From positions 14,386,001 through 14,450,000 of the forward strand of contig NC_079879.1 in assembly GCF_029227915.1 (NCBI RefSeq): a stretch of 64,000 nucleotides of DNA, written 5' to 3'. This stretch comes from Hydractinia symbiolongicarpus (taxonomy: Eukaryota; Cnidaria; Hydrozoa; Anthoathecata; Hydractiniidae). The number at the start of each line of letters is the position of its first letter. The first letter of the stretch is position 1. The notes under the pieces were generated by a model. It did no database searches. It saw only the letters and a program-made list of their open reading frames with translations, and was not told the origin of the DNA. Shown in pieces: positions 9,913-19,827 of the stretch. Made by a program: the position numbers and the translations under genes.

Positions 9913-11454
9913 ATGTCACTTACCTTAAACCTTGGAGGAAAGAATACGGAAGGAGAAACAACTCTTTTAATTCTATTGAAACACTGCGTGAGGTTCTAGC
10001 AGGTGTCTGTATAGAAACTTAATTTGAAATTTTGGCGCTTGTGTGACTAAATTATTCGTGAATAACAATTCGCAACTATGATTGGTTATAAAAATAATTA
10101 GATAATTTGATGATGAGTTTGATAATATTATCAAAACAAGAAGCCATATTGAAATCGGTAAAATTTCTGTTGTTCTTATGTTAAAATAATTAGCGAAGAA
10201 GCACTTGCTCGACACTTTTGTAAACAAAAACAAAAAGTTTATATCTCGTTTTAAAACGACGTTCTGTTATAAGAAGTTATTTCTTTAGTTAGAATAAACA
10301 TTAATCCAGCACACATTTTGTCGGCACTCGTCCGGCGCATATCTATCTATATTGTTTTTCTTGATCAAAGTGGTATACTCAAACCTGCAAAAATAGGTTA
10401 ATATCATGGTTAAACGCTTACTTCCAAACGTATTGTTGAAGTTTTTAACAGCAATGTTTACCGACTTATATTAGGTACACTTTCCATACAAATATCACGT
10501 GCCTGCAGCGTGTTACAGTTAGATTTCAATAGAAAAAAGTTAGCCCCTATTAAAGGAGAATATGGAATTTGATCATTTTTTGCGAAAAAGACTCGGTCGA
10601 GCACCTCACGCACTGATTCTTTTGAAATTGAAAACAATAGAAAATTCAATACATTTAAAGCGTACAGAAATGAAGTTGTTTCTCCTTCCGTATTCTTTCC
10701 TCAAAGCTTAAACACATTACCTGCTGGGGCTATTGAAATTCTATTCGATGATCAAGGTAAACCCATGTTTAAACGTGCTGATCTTGGGAGGTTCTTGGGT
10801 ATTGCTAATATTGTGGAGGGGTATCGAGATATTCCCACCATCTTCCGTGATGAAATGGGTATGGTTTCAAACCAGGCCCTTGGAAAAACTAAAAATCCTC
10901 ATGATGCCTTCATTACATTAAATGCTGCTCTTGAGATTTGCGCGCGTTCAAGAAAACCAAAGGCACTTAAGGTCATGAAATGGCTGGCGCTAAAGGGTAT
11001 TTTAAAATTAGAGGAGGCCATCGAGGAGAGGGATATGGCTATGGCGATGCTGAACAATGACCTCCATGAAAGAGAGAAACAGCTCAATCTACGAACATTG
11101 GAAATTGCGGGACTACGTCAGAGATATGTGCCACATGCCAATGATGCGGGCAAGGATAATGTAATCATGATATTTCGCAAGCATACTACTCCTGACGACG
11201 ATAGGTATCATCGTCTTCCGTATTACTGTGCCCGTGTACAAAGACGTGGTATTTTAAAGAAAAGACGATGGATCAGGGTTCAATATCCTGAGTCTGAGGA
11301 GATAGTCGTTATAGATAACGCCAATGGGATGCATGCTTTTAATAGGTTCGAGGAAGAAGGACATATGGAGCGCTACATATGTCACTTCAGGCTTATTGAT
11401 CTTACCAGAGACGATTTATATGACTTGGGTTATCTAGCATTAGAAAAAGATTAG
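9913..11454 (+). pseudogene. BRO-N domain protein, interrupted by a transposon
   Basis: A BRO-type gene, a family common in large DNA viruses and Polintons and often DNA-binding. The start is ATG 9913 (context AAAATAAAATG). Six codons (9913-9930) precede the inserted element, and the frame resumes exactly at 10714. The BRO-N core contains FKRADLGRFLGIANI...YRDIP (about 10765-10840) and ends near 11000. A helical segment rich in Glu and Arg follows, then a C-terminal region with RVQRRGILKKRRW and NxxNxxxRxEEEGHMERYICHFRLI, as in BRO/MSV199-type proteins. Apart from the insertion no break is visible. It stops at 11452-11454; before insertion it would have been about 252 residues. Confidence 0.8.
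9931..10706. mobile_element. 776-bp non-autonomous TIR transposon in the BRO gene
   Basis: It is bounded by terminal inverted repeats of 33 bp with one mismatch: 9931-9963, and its complement at 10674-10706. The inner 29 bases (9935-9963 against 10674-10702) match perfectly. A 7-bp target duplication, CTTAAAC, flanks it (9924-9930 and 10707-10713). The interior is AT-rich and encodes no transposase I can recognise; the minus-strand frame at 10458-10649 has no family features. The superfamily is uncertain. Confidence 0.85.
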
Positions 11455-11580
11455 AGGCACGTGGTTTTGTGTGTTCATAACAGGGGGTACGTTAGACGCA
11501 CCGTCCAAGGAAGTAACCGGAGACGATGCTTTCGTGACCACTTCAATTGTTAACTATCTTTTAACACTTGAAGAAAAAAA

Positions 11581-12141
11581 ATGGAAAAGTACGTACAGTG
11601 TCAGCAATTTTCAAAGTTTTACGATGTGACGGTACCGGTTCTGCGATGCTGTATCAATGCAGGTTCCACTACCGGTTATTGTTCACAGTGTTTGGAGAAT
11701 TTTAGATTTAGAGATGACGAGTACTATGAAGGTTTTGTATATCCGGATGATGACGAGCTTTTAAACAGAGTAGCCTCGGGCGAAAAACCATGGGCGACAA
11801 TCCCGACGGAATATATAGATGAGGATCTCGAGGTCGATATTGAGGACCGGGGTATGCATATTGTTTCAGCTGATGAGAACAAGTGGGGCATGCTCTGCTA
11901 CGAGATCATCAAGGATAAGGACCTAAGGCTCTCGGATCTAGCAGACCTAAAGGAAATTGGCGACATACTCAACATTCAAATCGAGGATAGGCGCCTAGTT
12001 GATATCAAAGACCTTGATAGCAAGCCAAATGTATTTAAGGGAATCGTCTATGGCTATCCATTCTACACCCTACATCCTTATGATTATACCCGCCTTCATC
12101 CGATTGACTCCAGCGATGATGATGACTCCGACGATGATTAA
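11581..12141 (+). CDS. Unknown acidic protein with Asp-rich tail
   Basis: 186 residues, intact, ATG after an A-rich run (GAAGAAAAAAAATG). The N-terminal part has several Cys residues (RCC...YCSQC, residues about 22-38), possibly a small zinc site. The middle has short acidic repeats (EDLEVDIED, QIEDRRLVDIKDL), and the end is SSDDDDSDDD. I do not recognise the family. It converges on the integrase gene, with a hairpin between them at 12164-12190. Confidence 0.6.
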   Translation: MEKYVQCQQFSKFYDVTVPVLRCCINAGSTTGYCSQCLENFRFRDDEYYEGFVYPDDDELLNRVASGEKPWATIPTEYIDEDLEVDIEDRGMHIVSADENKWGMLCYEIIKDKDLRLSDLADLKEIGDILNIQIEDRRLVDIKDLDSKPNVFKGIVYGYPFYTLHPYDYTRLHPIDSSDDDDSDDD

Positions 12142-12163
12142 AGGGATGTTGCTCGGGTAGATA

Positions 12164-12190
12164 TTAACGTGAACCACAGGTTCACGTTAA
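12164..12190. terminator. Perfect hairpin between convergent genes
   Basis: Arms TTAACGTGAACC (12164-12175) and GGTTCACGTTAA (12179-12190) with the loop ACA. It lies midway between the stop of the acidic-protein gene (12141) and the stop of the minus-strand integrase (12298), which suits a bidirectional 3'-end structure. Function is inferred from position only. Confidence 0.5.
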
Positions 12191-12297
12191 CTGCCACAAA
12201 AAATTACACCCACAAGTGGCAACTAAGCAATTCCCCCGGTACCGCGGAACCGGTGAAACGGTCATCCTAATCGAGAAATTTACCAATCCTTAACATA

Positions 12298-13287
12298 CTA
12301 CAGAGGTACTTCAACATCCTCTGGTATTAGCATGAGTTCTTCAGAGACAAAGCTTCGATCAGGCCCGTCTTTTAAATAGTACAGGAGACGTGTACCAGTC
12401 ACAATACGATCGCATCTATACGTCTTTTTGCTGCACCAAGTATCGGTCGCGCGTCTTTTAGCATCACCATGCTCTTCACCGGGTTGCAGCAAGTACAAGT
12501 ATAGGCCATCATCAGGTAGAGGCTTTTCTTCAAGATGGCCATCGCTTTTCATAAGCGGGACTTCATCGAGCTTGATGGCTTTCGAAAATTTCATGTCGAT
12601 CATGACGGTCTTGGTATTATTCATGCTTTTGACGATAGTGTACAAGTGTTTGACCCATGTGGTACTAGTTTCGTTAGAGGCAAGCTCTTGCGCATGTTGA
12701 GGTTTGAAGAGCCTTTGTGCGAGTACTTTGTTGTAGGACTCCACGAACGCTGTGAACGCGTGGTGATGTTTAGTAGTTGCCCGGTTGATGGAAACGCCTT
12801 TGGCTTCCAACAGCTTACTCACATCAGATTTGAACTCACTTCCGTTGTCGCATTGGAAAATACTCGGATAGCGTAGAGGTCTTTCTTTATAAATATCCTT
12901 GAGCATGTCAGCTACCTCACTGGCTTTCTTGGTACGTAATGGCCTCGCTATCTTGAAGCGTGAGGCTACGTCGATGCCTGTAAGTATATATTTATAGGTG
13001 TTTCCATAGACCTTATCATGAAGCATGTAGAGCAAGTCAAATTGATGCATCTCGTTGGGTTTCGTGATGGTGAAATGTAGATAATTGATGCGCTTGAGCC
13101 CTTTGATATGTCTGAGCCAGAGCAACTGACGAGATAACCAGTGAATAACTCTCTTTTTGGAGAGACCACTATGCTCGGAGAGTAGTTTAATAGCTTTCCG
13201 TCCAATCCATAGATGTTCTGGTTGGTAATAGATGTTGCTTAATTTTTTCGCTTTTTCTGGAGTAATGATATGCTTTACTTTCGACAT
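12298..13287 (-). CDS. Polinton retroviral-type integrase, intact (Element 1)
   Basis: This rve-superfamily integrase inserts the element DNA. The start is ATG 13287-13285 (context TAGTAAATATG), giving 329 residues. An N-terminal helical region precedes the core. The catalytic triad is Asp84 (HQFDLLYM), Asp147 (FQCDNGSEF) and Glu183 (FVESYNK), with exact D-x35-E spacing. The C-terminal part ends with TDTWCSKKTYRC and the conserved YYLKDGPDRSFVSEEL. An open frame extends upstream to 13548 through sequence that belongs to the neighbouring membrane-protein gene, so the internal ATG is the preferred start. This is one of the few undamaged large genes of Element 1. Confidence 0.92.
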   Translation of the reverse strand: MSKVKHIITPEKAKKLSNIYYQPEHLWIGRKAIKLLSEHSGLSKKRVIHWLSRQLLWLRHIKGLKRINYLHFTITKPNEMHQFDLLYMLHDKVYGNTYKYILTGIDVASRFKIARPLRTKKASEVADMLKDIYKERPLRYPSIFQCDNGSEFKSDVSKLLEAKGVSINRATTKHHHAFTAFVESYNKVLAQRLFKPQHAQELASNETSTTWVKHLYTIVKSMNNTKTVMIDMKFSKAIKLDEVPLMKSDGHLEEKPLPDDGLYLYLLQPGEEHGDAKRRATDTWCSKKTYRCDRIVTGTRLLYYLKDGPDRSFVSEELMLIPEDVEVPL

Positions 13288-13706
13288 ATTTACTACATAT
13301 CGAAAACGATTACGCCATTTGTACGCCGCAAAACCCAAAAAGGCTAAGGAGCCAAGAAGGAACGTCAGTTCACCGTCTTTTTGCTGCTTTGAGGGTGTAA
13401 AAAAATCTAGGAGCTTTAGGGCCCTATCGATAGTAGCAATGAAATACTTTCTCATTCCTTCGTCCAATTCCTTCAAATCTTCACCAGCTTGCCTTTGCTC
13501 CTCCCTTCTCTTATTGTACGCATTAATCTTCGCATGTCTGTCACGCACTCATTGACCTTGGCAGCTTGAAGTTTTTCTACCGCTAAATCGTGTCTTTTCC
13601 GCTTTTCTTCACCATGACCCGAGAGTTTACTGAATAGGAAATTTGACACACTAAAGGCTAATGCGTTAATTGCTGCACCTGCTACGAGCACACCAATTGT
13701 TGCCAT
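13288..13706 (-). pseudogene. Conserved Polinton membrane protein, frameshifted
   Basis: It starts at ATG 13706-13704 in the context AAAATAAATG. The N-terminus is hydrophobic (VLVAGAAINALAFSVSNFLFS), followed by EEKRKRHDLAVEKLQ. Element 2 has the same gene at 32764-33133 (NALAFSGSNFLFS...ERKRHDLAIE...LSDFYKPS). A frameshift near 13550 moves the rest into the frame read from 13548, through LDFFTPSKQQKDGEL and a second hydrophobic stretch, and then straight into the integrase without a stop. Function is unknown. Confidence 0.75.
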
Positions 13707-13749
13707 TTATTTTGTAGACCCAAGGCCTACAAAAACAAATTTTTATCTC

Positions 13750-14964
13750 TTAATATTCTACACTGTGGAACCTGCCATCCAGGATGTTTAATTGCGCGTC
13801 TTGGATAAGAAAGACGTAGCACCTAATATCTCCATTGCCATCCGCCTTTTTCGTCATGTGCAGGGTTATACCGTCCAATAACCTTTGCAGAGGCCGCCCA
13901 CTACCATGTAGGCCCCGATCAGGTGTTGCCCTGAAATCAATGAATAGCGCATAACGCTCGGTGAAAAATTGACCTATGGTCACTTCACTATCATGGCACC
14001 CAAACAATTCAACGATCTGCTGAAAATGATCTCGAGGGAGCATAGCATGTGAATACAGTTCATTGGGCTCACCCTCCACTGTGACAGAAATCTTCTCGAT
14101 TTTGGGATTGTAGAATTGCTCATTGACACCCGCATAAGCCTTGGATACTCCAGGATCGACGAATAGTAGTAATGTACCCACCAACGATTTAACAGGGGTA
14201 TCGACTTGGAGATTGTAGGATGTATCACTTTTCTTCATAGTCACCACTTTACTCCTCAATACTCGTTCGTATGGTAGGGCGAGGCGGCTGTATCGCGACA
14301 TCATAGCGCTCGCCAGATCCTCATTTACTAATTTTTCAAACTCGAGCGAAATGTTAGAGATTTTGTATGTAGCGTCAGCTGCTTTGGCTGCGGTTGAGCC
14401 CGCGGCTGGTGTACCGGCATCCTTGATAACTTTATCGTATGAAGCGAAATGTAGAACGAACTGTAGCCTATCGTGGAGTCTATGTTGATAAAACGGGAGA
14501 TCTCTCGTCAACTCGAACATTTTCCCCAACGGAATACAAAAGGTGTGCTATAGCACGCTCCTCATTTGTTCCTACATGGTCAGATGCTTTTACCTGTAAA
14601 GCGCGAATTGTCCCGTCATTTGGATTGATTCCCTCCAAAATCAGATTGTTCTCCCTATTAAATGTCGAAATCCGAGATCACAGTAGACACTGAATACATT
14701 ATAATTCGCAATATGCTGGACCTCATTCCCATTCAAAGTAATACGTAGGTCACGCACCAGGGCCTTCCCAATATTGCTAACGATCGTTCTTTTCGTGTTG
14801 GTGCCGGTCAATTCCATATCAAATAGTAGTCTGATACTCCCAGGAAATATAACATCGTCTCGACCCATGTTCGGTATTTCCACATAGAGATCCTCATTCT
14901 GGCCAATCGTGGACGGTACATGACTCACTTTAACCCGCTGCCTCTTGCCTTTAACAGCGAGCAT
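13750..14964 (-). pseudogene. Major capsid protein (double jelly-roll), broken (Element 1)
   Basis: Three collinear pieces in different frames match the Polinton major capsid protein. 14964-14641 holds the first jelly-roll start (IPNMGRDDVIFPGSIRLLF...). About 14640-14555 holds a linking piece. 14550-13750 runs from the PLGKMFELTRDLPFYQ region through DTPVKSLVGTLLLF, ALFIDFRATPD, LHGSGRPLQ and the end VFLIQDAQLNILDGRF. The Element 2 copy (29706-30862) aligns along its length, including the DAQxNILxGxF end. Frameshifts near 14640 and 14555 inactivate it. The jelly-roll assignment is from family knowledge and has not been modelled. Confidence 0.88.
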
Positions 14965-15038
14965 AGTCTTGACTTCCTGATAAGAGTTTAGTCTTCCAAA
15001 ATTTAGTCTTCCTCATTTATTTAGGTAGGCTGGTGGTT

Positions 15039-15048
15039 GAAATAAATG
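15039..15048 (+). promoter_or_regulatory. AATAAATG start context, representative of Element 1
   Basis: The sequence GAAATAAATG ends in the start codon of the next gene. The same (A)ATAAATG or TAAATATG motif precedes the starts at 9114, 9712, 17877, and on the minus strand 13287, 13706, 18835, 19573 and 19827; AATAAACATG and AATAAAATG occur at 8909 and 9913. It resembles the TAAATG late-promoter initiator of poxviruses and relatives. Whether it acts as a promoter is inference. Confidence 0.5.
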
Positions 15049-16068
15049 GCTGATAATCCGGGATATGAAGATGACTTTACGCCAGAGGAAGATATTCAAG
15101 ACGAAGCCGAGGAGTTTAGTAGCGAGAGCGAGATCCTTAGACCTGAGGATATTCCCACTACACCTTCACGAGGTGACACCATGACGGCAAGGCATGCGTT
15201 GTTGATGTCTAAAATTGAAGACTTATATGAAGCCCTTGATGAGGAGCTAGGGCAACCGAATGCCAGGCATTACGATAGTTTTAAAATAGATGATAATCAG
15301 CTTACCTACGATGGTGTAGAGCTCACGAAACAAAATGGTGTTCCCCGATTATGTTACACCCAACAAAAGCAGTAAAAATATGGCACAGGGATTTCTTAAC
15401 GAGATTGTTCACGTTGAAGAGAAGGCTGATGACATCGAAATGTTGCCGGTACTCGAGAATTTTCTAGATGAAACGAAGAGCCTCATGGAGGAGGATACTA
15501 CATTTACCGAAGCCTTAGATGAACGTAAAAGAAAGGGGTTTAAGCGCCAGCTTCAGACTCTCAGCGTTTAACTGAAGAGGTTAAAGACAAAGAAAGCTAC
15601 ACCAGGTGTATCCGAGGAGCAACAAAATATTTGGGATAAGTATATACACAATCAGCTTAAAGCGATTAAGGAGACCCTCATGAAAATAGCTGGAGATGAC
15701 ACATTGCTAAGGGAGAAGCTGACTATTCTCTTCCAAGAGCAAGGGATAACTATAGCGAGCATCGTTTCTGCTGTTGGATTGATGGTCTCTACCATCGTCC
15801 TGGCGCTCACAGGTGGTAGTGGGGCAGCAGGAGCTAATGCTGGAGGAAGTAGTGCTGCAGGCAAAGGGTTTGTTCAAAAGTAGCTGGAGAGACTCGGAAA
15901 ATTCCTCAAATATTTGGCAGGTAAGGCGGGGGCAGCTCTTCCCGGAATCATTGGCAGCGTTGAGCGAGAGTTGTTGAATTCGCAGCAAAGCACTTGTATA
16001 TGGCCTTGGCTGCCGCCGTGGGTATTGTTGTTGCCTATGGAAGTAACAGGAGGAGTAAGAATCGATGA
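15046..16068 (+). pseudogene. Conserved Polinton membrane protein, large, broken (Element 1)
   Basis: It starts ATG 15046 with an acidic N-terminus. A frameshift near 15340 joins to a frame running 15335-15571 (ALDERKRKGFKRQ). The next piece, about 15570-15881, has the conserved LREKLTILFQEQGITIASIVSA, a hydrophobic region and a Gly/Ala-rich linker. An in-frame TAG at 15881-15883 is followed by LKYLAGKAGAALPGIIGSV, and a last frameshift near 15970 leads to a membrane segment and the basic end SNRRSKNR, stop 16066-16068. The same gene is at 26531-27944 in Element 2. It is probably a virion membrane or structural protein, but this is inferred. Confidence 0.75.
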
Positions 16069-16098
16069 AGAGTCTAGTATGTTGTTCAACACATTAAA

Positions 16099-17188
16099 CC
16101 TATTTCTTCATCCAGATGAAAGCGAGGATAAGTCCTACTCCTACCGTAACCAGCGTGGCTTTGGTATCCTCGTGAAAAGCAGCTTGCTCGGAGGATGGTG
16201 GAGGGAGGGGTTATCATGTACCTGCTTCCTTGGTACAACAGCATGCGGAGCGTTAATATTGGGATTGATACCAATCTTGAAATGGTCCTGACTGATCAGG
16301 ATCTTCTTGTTAAATCCAGCCACATTTCCGATCCTCAGTGACATATCGCTTGGGATCATGTAGACGCCATGAGCAACACTATAATCGACCTTGCTTCGTG
16401 CATATCTGAGTACGTTCTCGAATTCACTAGTCTCTCTACCTGTATTTGTAGGTCTAATCACCAACTGTTCAAAGGTCGTCAAGTATAGTCGTTGGGCATC
16501 GATAGAACTGCCTTGATTACCAATAATTTCTGATCGCGCATTGGCTTGGGACTCCAAAATCAAATACGCGTAGCATCGTACACTTTGCGATAACTTTTCA
16601 ATGCCAATACGTGTAAGACCCTGACTATTTTCGATTACCCACCTACTCCATGAATTTTCATTAAAATATAAAGGCCCACTGCCAGGAAAATCTTTACGTT
16701 TGGCTTGCCATGAACTGAAAATACTCTCATTTTTCCACTCTTGCTTACTGCCAGATACTCCAAATTCACGTGTCAATGCGTGAAGCTTTTGATTATTGAA
16801 TGGGTTATTCAAGATATTGAAGCGGAAAGAGCCAGGCAACGATACCTCAAGCTCCTCTAGTATTTTTCGAATTTGAAAATAGACATGGAACCTATACACA
16901 GAGAGAACAAGGGGTAATGGAGACGTTAGATGCTGCATGCTGATACCCCAAGCCGACGTTGCGGCGAATGCAAAGAAATTCAACTGCGTAGACCAGAGGT
17001 TGAAAGGGTGAGTCCTTTATTCATCGACCGGAGGGTTAGCATGGAAAACATAGTCCATAAAGATATCGGGAAGATATCGCGTCTATTACTATATCTTGTA
17101 CCGTGAGATCTTCACCTCTTAGCTGCTCCAGGTATTTCCCATGGTTAGGGGTATATTTTGCTTTTGAATTATATTCATATATGTTCAT
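16099..17188 (-). pseudogene. Conserved Polinton protein with C-terminal membrane anchor, broken (Element 1)
   Basis: Start ATG 17188-17186. The N-terminus has GKYLEQLRGEDLTVQDIV, matching GKYLQQIKAKDLYIQNIV of the Element 2 copy. The frame breaks near 17060. The main open part, 16983-16141, has FHVYFQIRKILEELE, LTREFGV, GLTRIGIEKLSQSVRCYAYLIL and YARSKVDYSVAHGVYMIPSDMSLRIG. A final shift near 16160 gives the tail TLVTVGVGLILAFIWMKK and a stop at 16101-16099. It converges on the preceding gene, with stops about 30 bp apart, and the same convergent pair occurs in Element 2. A structural role is likely but not shown. Confidence 0.75.
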
Positions 17189-17204
17189 TGTTTCTTAAAG
17201 AAAG

Positions 17205-17876
17205 ATGCGACAGTTATGTATAACCGACATTTCGAATCCCACAATATTTGATGAATATCTGAGTGAAGGCACCGGAATAGCGCTAAAAAAATTAGTATCC
17301 GCCCCAGGTGGGTGAATCTTTATAAAAAGAGTGAATTCAATATCTATAAAGCGGGTGCCAAGATGAGTGACGGGACGTTTAATGTAGGGCCATTGGAAGT
17401 CACAATCTCTATCGAGCTGGGCTTGTATAGAATCGAGGATCTCTCGGCTATTGTCAAAAACCAAGCAGGGGATAGGATAGAGATATTTGTACTTAGGAAC
17501 GGCGGCTGTAGAATTAGGGTTAATAAAGGATATGTTGTTATAATTGATCAACCGTTGCAGGACCTTATGGGGTATGCTTTTATTAACAAAATATCATTTT
17601 CGGCGGGTGACTACGACAGCAAGTACAATAATGATATACATCAGCGACTGAGACTAGTATGCCCCCAGCTGGATCCGGATTATTCTCTTTTAAATGGTGA
17701 GAGGTCCAATCAAAGAGCTAAACGCTTGGGGAGATATGGTGACATGGATTTTTGACGCTTCTGTATACCTCCCTCTTAAAGGTTCAACGGACAAGTTATA
17801 TTTCATGCTCATAAACGAATATCAAAACGAAAAGAACCCTTTTGCGTCAATAACAATGCATTTGCTTAAAGGATAA
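17205..17876 (+). pseudogene. Penton/minor capsid protein, broken (Element 1)
   Basis: The fragment starting at ATG 17205 shifts frame near 17310. The main part, 17312-17755, has a single-jelly-roll-like pattern with GLYRIEDLSAIV and IRVNKGYVVIIDQPLQDLMGY. Another shift near 17740 leads to LYFMLINEYQNEKNPFASITMHLLKG, the typical end of Polinton penton-type proteins, stopping at 17874-17876. The Element 2 counterpart is at 29118-29681. It would occupy the capsid vertices. Confidence 0.75.
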
Positions 17877-18518
17877 ATGACTGATATTATGAAATTATAT
17901 CCGAGCTTACCACCGAGTGCACCTGATTAAGAAAATGAGGGGCAGACATACAGGTTAAAAAAGATTGAAGAGATCGAGGCTTTCTTCCGGGGTGAGGATA
18001 AAGATCGGGATAAGCTCGCTAAAAAGTTTAAAATGCATGGAACATGGATTAGATTTTGCGATCACGGATTGTTGAGTATCTCCGTGATAACCTCAAGTGT
18101 CGGTATTGGAGCATTATTATCGGGATTGGGAGCTCTCCTGAGCGTGACCATGGGAGGCATCACAATAGCCGTAGGACTTGGTCAGGCAGGCTTAAGGAAC
18201 GCTGGGAAAAAGCTGGATGCAAAATCCAAGAAGCATGAATCAATAAGATTATTGGCAGAGACTAAGCTTAGTAGTATAGTTGATCTTAATAGCAGGGCTA
18301 TTGAAAATGGTGTGATATCCGATTATGAGTTTAGCCTTATTATGCAGGAGAAGCAAAAATATATGGTGCTAAAGGAGCAGATACGTCAGAGGACTAAGAA
18401 GGCTGTGACAATGATCAACGATAACGAGAGCGCGGAATTGTTGGCACAGGGAAGACAGGAGGCCAGAGCAGAACTGTTAAAAAACTTGCAGTCTGCGCAG
18501 TATGTAAGTGCTACCTAG
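17877..18518 (+). pseudogene. Conserved Polinton hydrophobic protein with one premature stop
   Basis: The ATG directly abuts the penton stop (GGATAAATG). The protein begins YPSLPPSAP and then meets TAA at 17928-17930. The same frame continues open to 18518: YRLKKIEEIEAFF, a long hydrophobic glycine-rich region (about 18070-18190) and a charged helical end with KLDAKSKKHESIRLLAETKLSSI. I know this family as a common companion in cnidarian Polintons, with no assigned function. A single point mutation separates it from an intact gene. Confidence 0.75.
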
Positions 18519-18562
18519 ACGAACCGCCAGTGTATTCATAATCTAATGTATTGTTAATTACA

Positions 18563-18835
18563 TTAAATGGTACTCACAACCTTACCAGTAGTTGCATCAA
18601 CCATGAAATCTCCGTCAATTATTATTCGTTTCTGTTTTGCCTCGAGGCCTCTGATGTACTCATCGAGTACTTTCATAGCCGCGATATCTAAACATGGCTT
18701 GCAGTATGGACCATCCGTTTGACTACTAGTATTGATATATTTTATTTTGTGAATAGCGGCTATAATTTTAGCCCTTTTCATCATAGAATAGCCCTTAATA
18801 CCCAGCTCTCTCGCTTCTCTTTTCAAATCATTCAT
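18563..18835 (-). CDS. Small protein with a SAP-like N-terminus
   Basis: 90 residues, intact, ATG 18835-18833 (context AATAATAAATG), placed four bases after the stop of the upstream minus-strand gene. Residues about 3-28 (LKREARELGIKGYSMMKRAKIIAAI) resemble the helix-extended-helix of SAP/Rho-N nucleic-acid-binding motifs. The rest contains a C-x2-C pair (YCKPCLD) and no known domain. The DNA-binding role is tentative. Confidence 0.6.
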   Translation of the reverse strand: MNDLKREARELGIKGYSMMKRAKIIAAIHKIKYINTSSQTDGPYCKPCLDIAAMKVLDEYIRGLEAKQKRIIIDGDFMVDATTGKVVSTI

Positions 18836-18838
18836 TTA

Positions 18839-19386
18839 TTATAATACGACGAATGGATCATAATCTGAATCAAGGTGTCGTGTCCTGAATTGTTGAACTG
18901 GTTTATACTTACACTCCTCGAGAAAATGCAGATGCAGTCGCAGGGCTGCTTCAGTGGTACTGATTGATCATGAAAATCAGTATTAATCTCCCTATTCCAT
19001 TCCTTTACTTTGGTACTAACATACTCTTTTTTAACTGGTGGATTATTGAATTCATTACCGTACAGTTTCTCTATCTTGGTGAGTATACTCTGATACCTTT
19101 CAAGCCATTCAGGATGATTGTGTCAGTTAAATGACATCATAAGTGAGGAACTATCATCATAGCGGGATGCTCCATTGCTATATAGCCCCCCTGGTGTTCT
19201 GATTAGTAGGGCGGTAATTCTATTATCATTTTTATAACCACTTACAAATCTAGCATCCTTGCCTTTATTGGCTTGTATTGGATCGCTAAGTACAATGTTT
19301 TCGATCTTTATATCAAAGATGTTAAATGCAGCTAGGTTGCTATAAAAAGCCGTTGTTTCAATATCATTTCCATAAAATTTAAACAT
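18839..19386 (-). pseudogene. Unknown Polinton gene with stop and frameshift
   Basis: ATG 19386 (after ATAAATAAACGTG) opens a frame to TGA 19125-19123. The same frame continues with protein-like sequence (HPEWLERYQSILTKIEKLYGNEF). Near 18970 the more plausible frame changes to one with EAALRLHLHFLEECKYK that ends at TAA 18841-18839. Family not recognised. Confidence 0.5.
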
Positions 19387-19411
19387 CACGTTTATTTATG
19401 AAAATTAGACT

Positions 19412-19573
19412 CTAACTAGGGTTTTTACAAGGACAGCACCCACCATTGTACGTTATAAACATCATGTAATGCTGCCAACACAGCATTTTCCCGCATATAA
19501 TTAACCTCCGTCCACACTTCCATCTATCATATTTATCGAGATCAATCCCACATTCATCACAATATTCAGTCAT
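19412..19573 (-). CDS. 53-residue cysteine-rich protein
   Basis: Intact frame with start context AAAAATAAATG. Cys/His are arranged C-x2-C (residues 5 and 8), C20, C27, C32, H35 and a terminal C-C-x-C (46-49), enough ligands for one or two zinc sites. It lies in the minus-strand cluster of small Element 1 genes. The function is unknown; a small zinc-ribbon regulator is one guess. Confidence 0.55.
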   Translation of the reverse strand: MTEYCDECGIDLDKYDRWKCGRRLIICGKMLCWQHYMMFITYNGGCCPCKNPS

Positions 19574-19588
19574 TTATTTTTAAAGGCT

Positions 19589-19827
19589 TCAGGTAACCAT
19601 GGCTCTGAAACGATCTGGAACATACTCGAACATAAAGGGATTGCGTTCAACGGCTCTGATACACATTTCTAAAGTCTTGAAATGGTTGGGGACATACTTG
19701 AGCAACCATGGATCCTTCCTAGTAGCCTTGATACACATGTCTTTTGTTTTGCAGTGATCTGGAATAGAACAGAGATCCAGGAGTCGCGCTCAATGTCTCT
19801 GATATTGAGCTCTTCATAAATATCCAT
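19589..19827 (-). pseudogene. DUF4116-like repeat protein, frameshifted
   Basis: ATG 19827-19825 (context AAAATAAATATG). After about 22 codons the frame must change, near 19755, to read two copies of a repeat of the form CIKA..(K/R)(D/N)P..LKYVPNHFKTLEM and CIRAVERNPFMFEYVPDRFRAM. This resembles the short leucine-rich DUF4116-type repeats seen in large DNA viruses and some protists. It ends TGA 19591-19589. The repeat is clear; the family name is a resemblance. Confidence 0.55.

Noticed and set aside
10458-10649. Minus-strand 63-residue frame inside the 776-bp transposon
   Set aside because: No domain or family pattern, and the sequence is within a non-coding TIR element.
12428-12876. Plus-strand frames opposite the integrase
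   Set aside because: They are antisense shadows of the intact minus-strand integrase with its catalytic residues.
17195-17551. Minus-strand frame opposite the penton gene
   Set aside because: The plus strand shows the penton-type patterns, and the minus frame has none.
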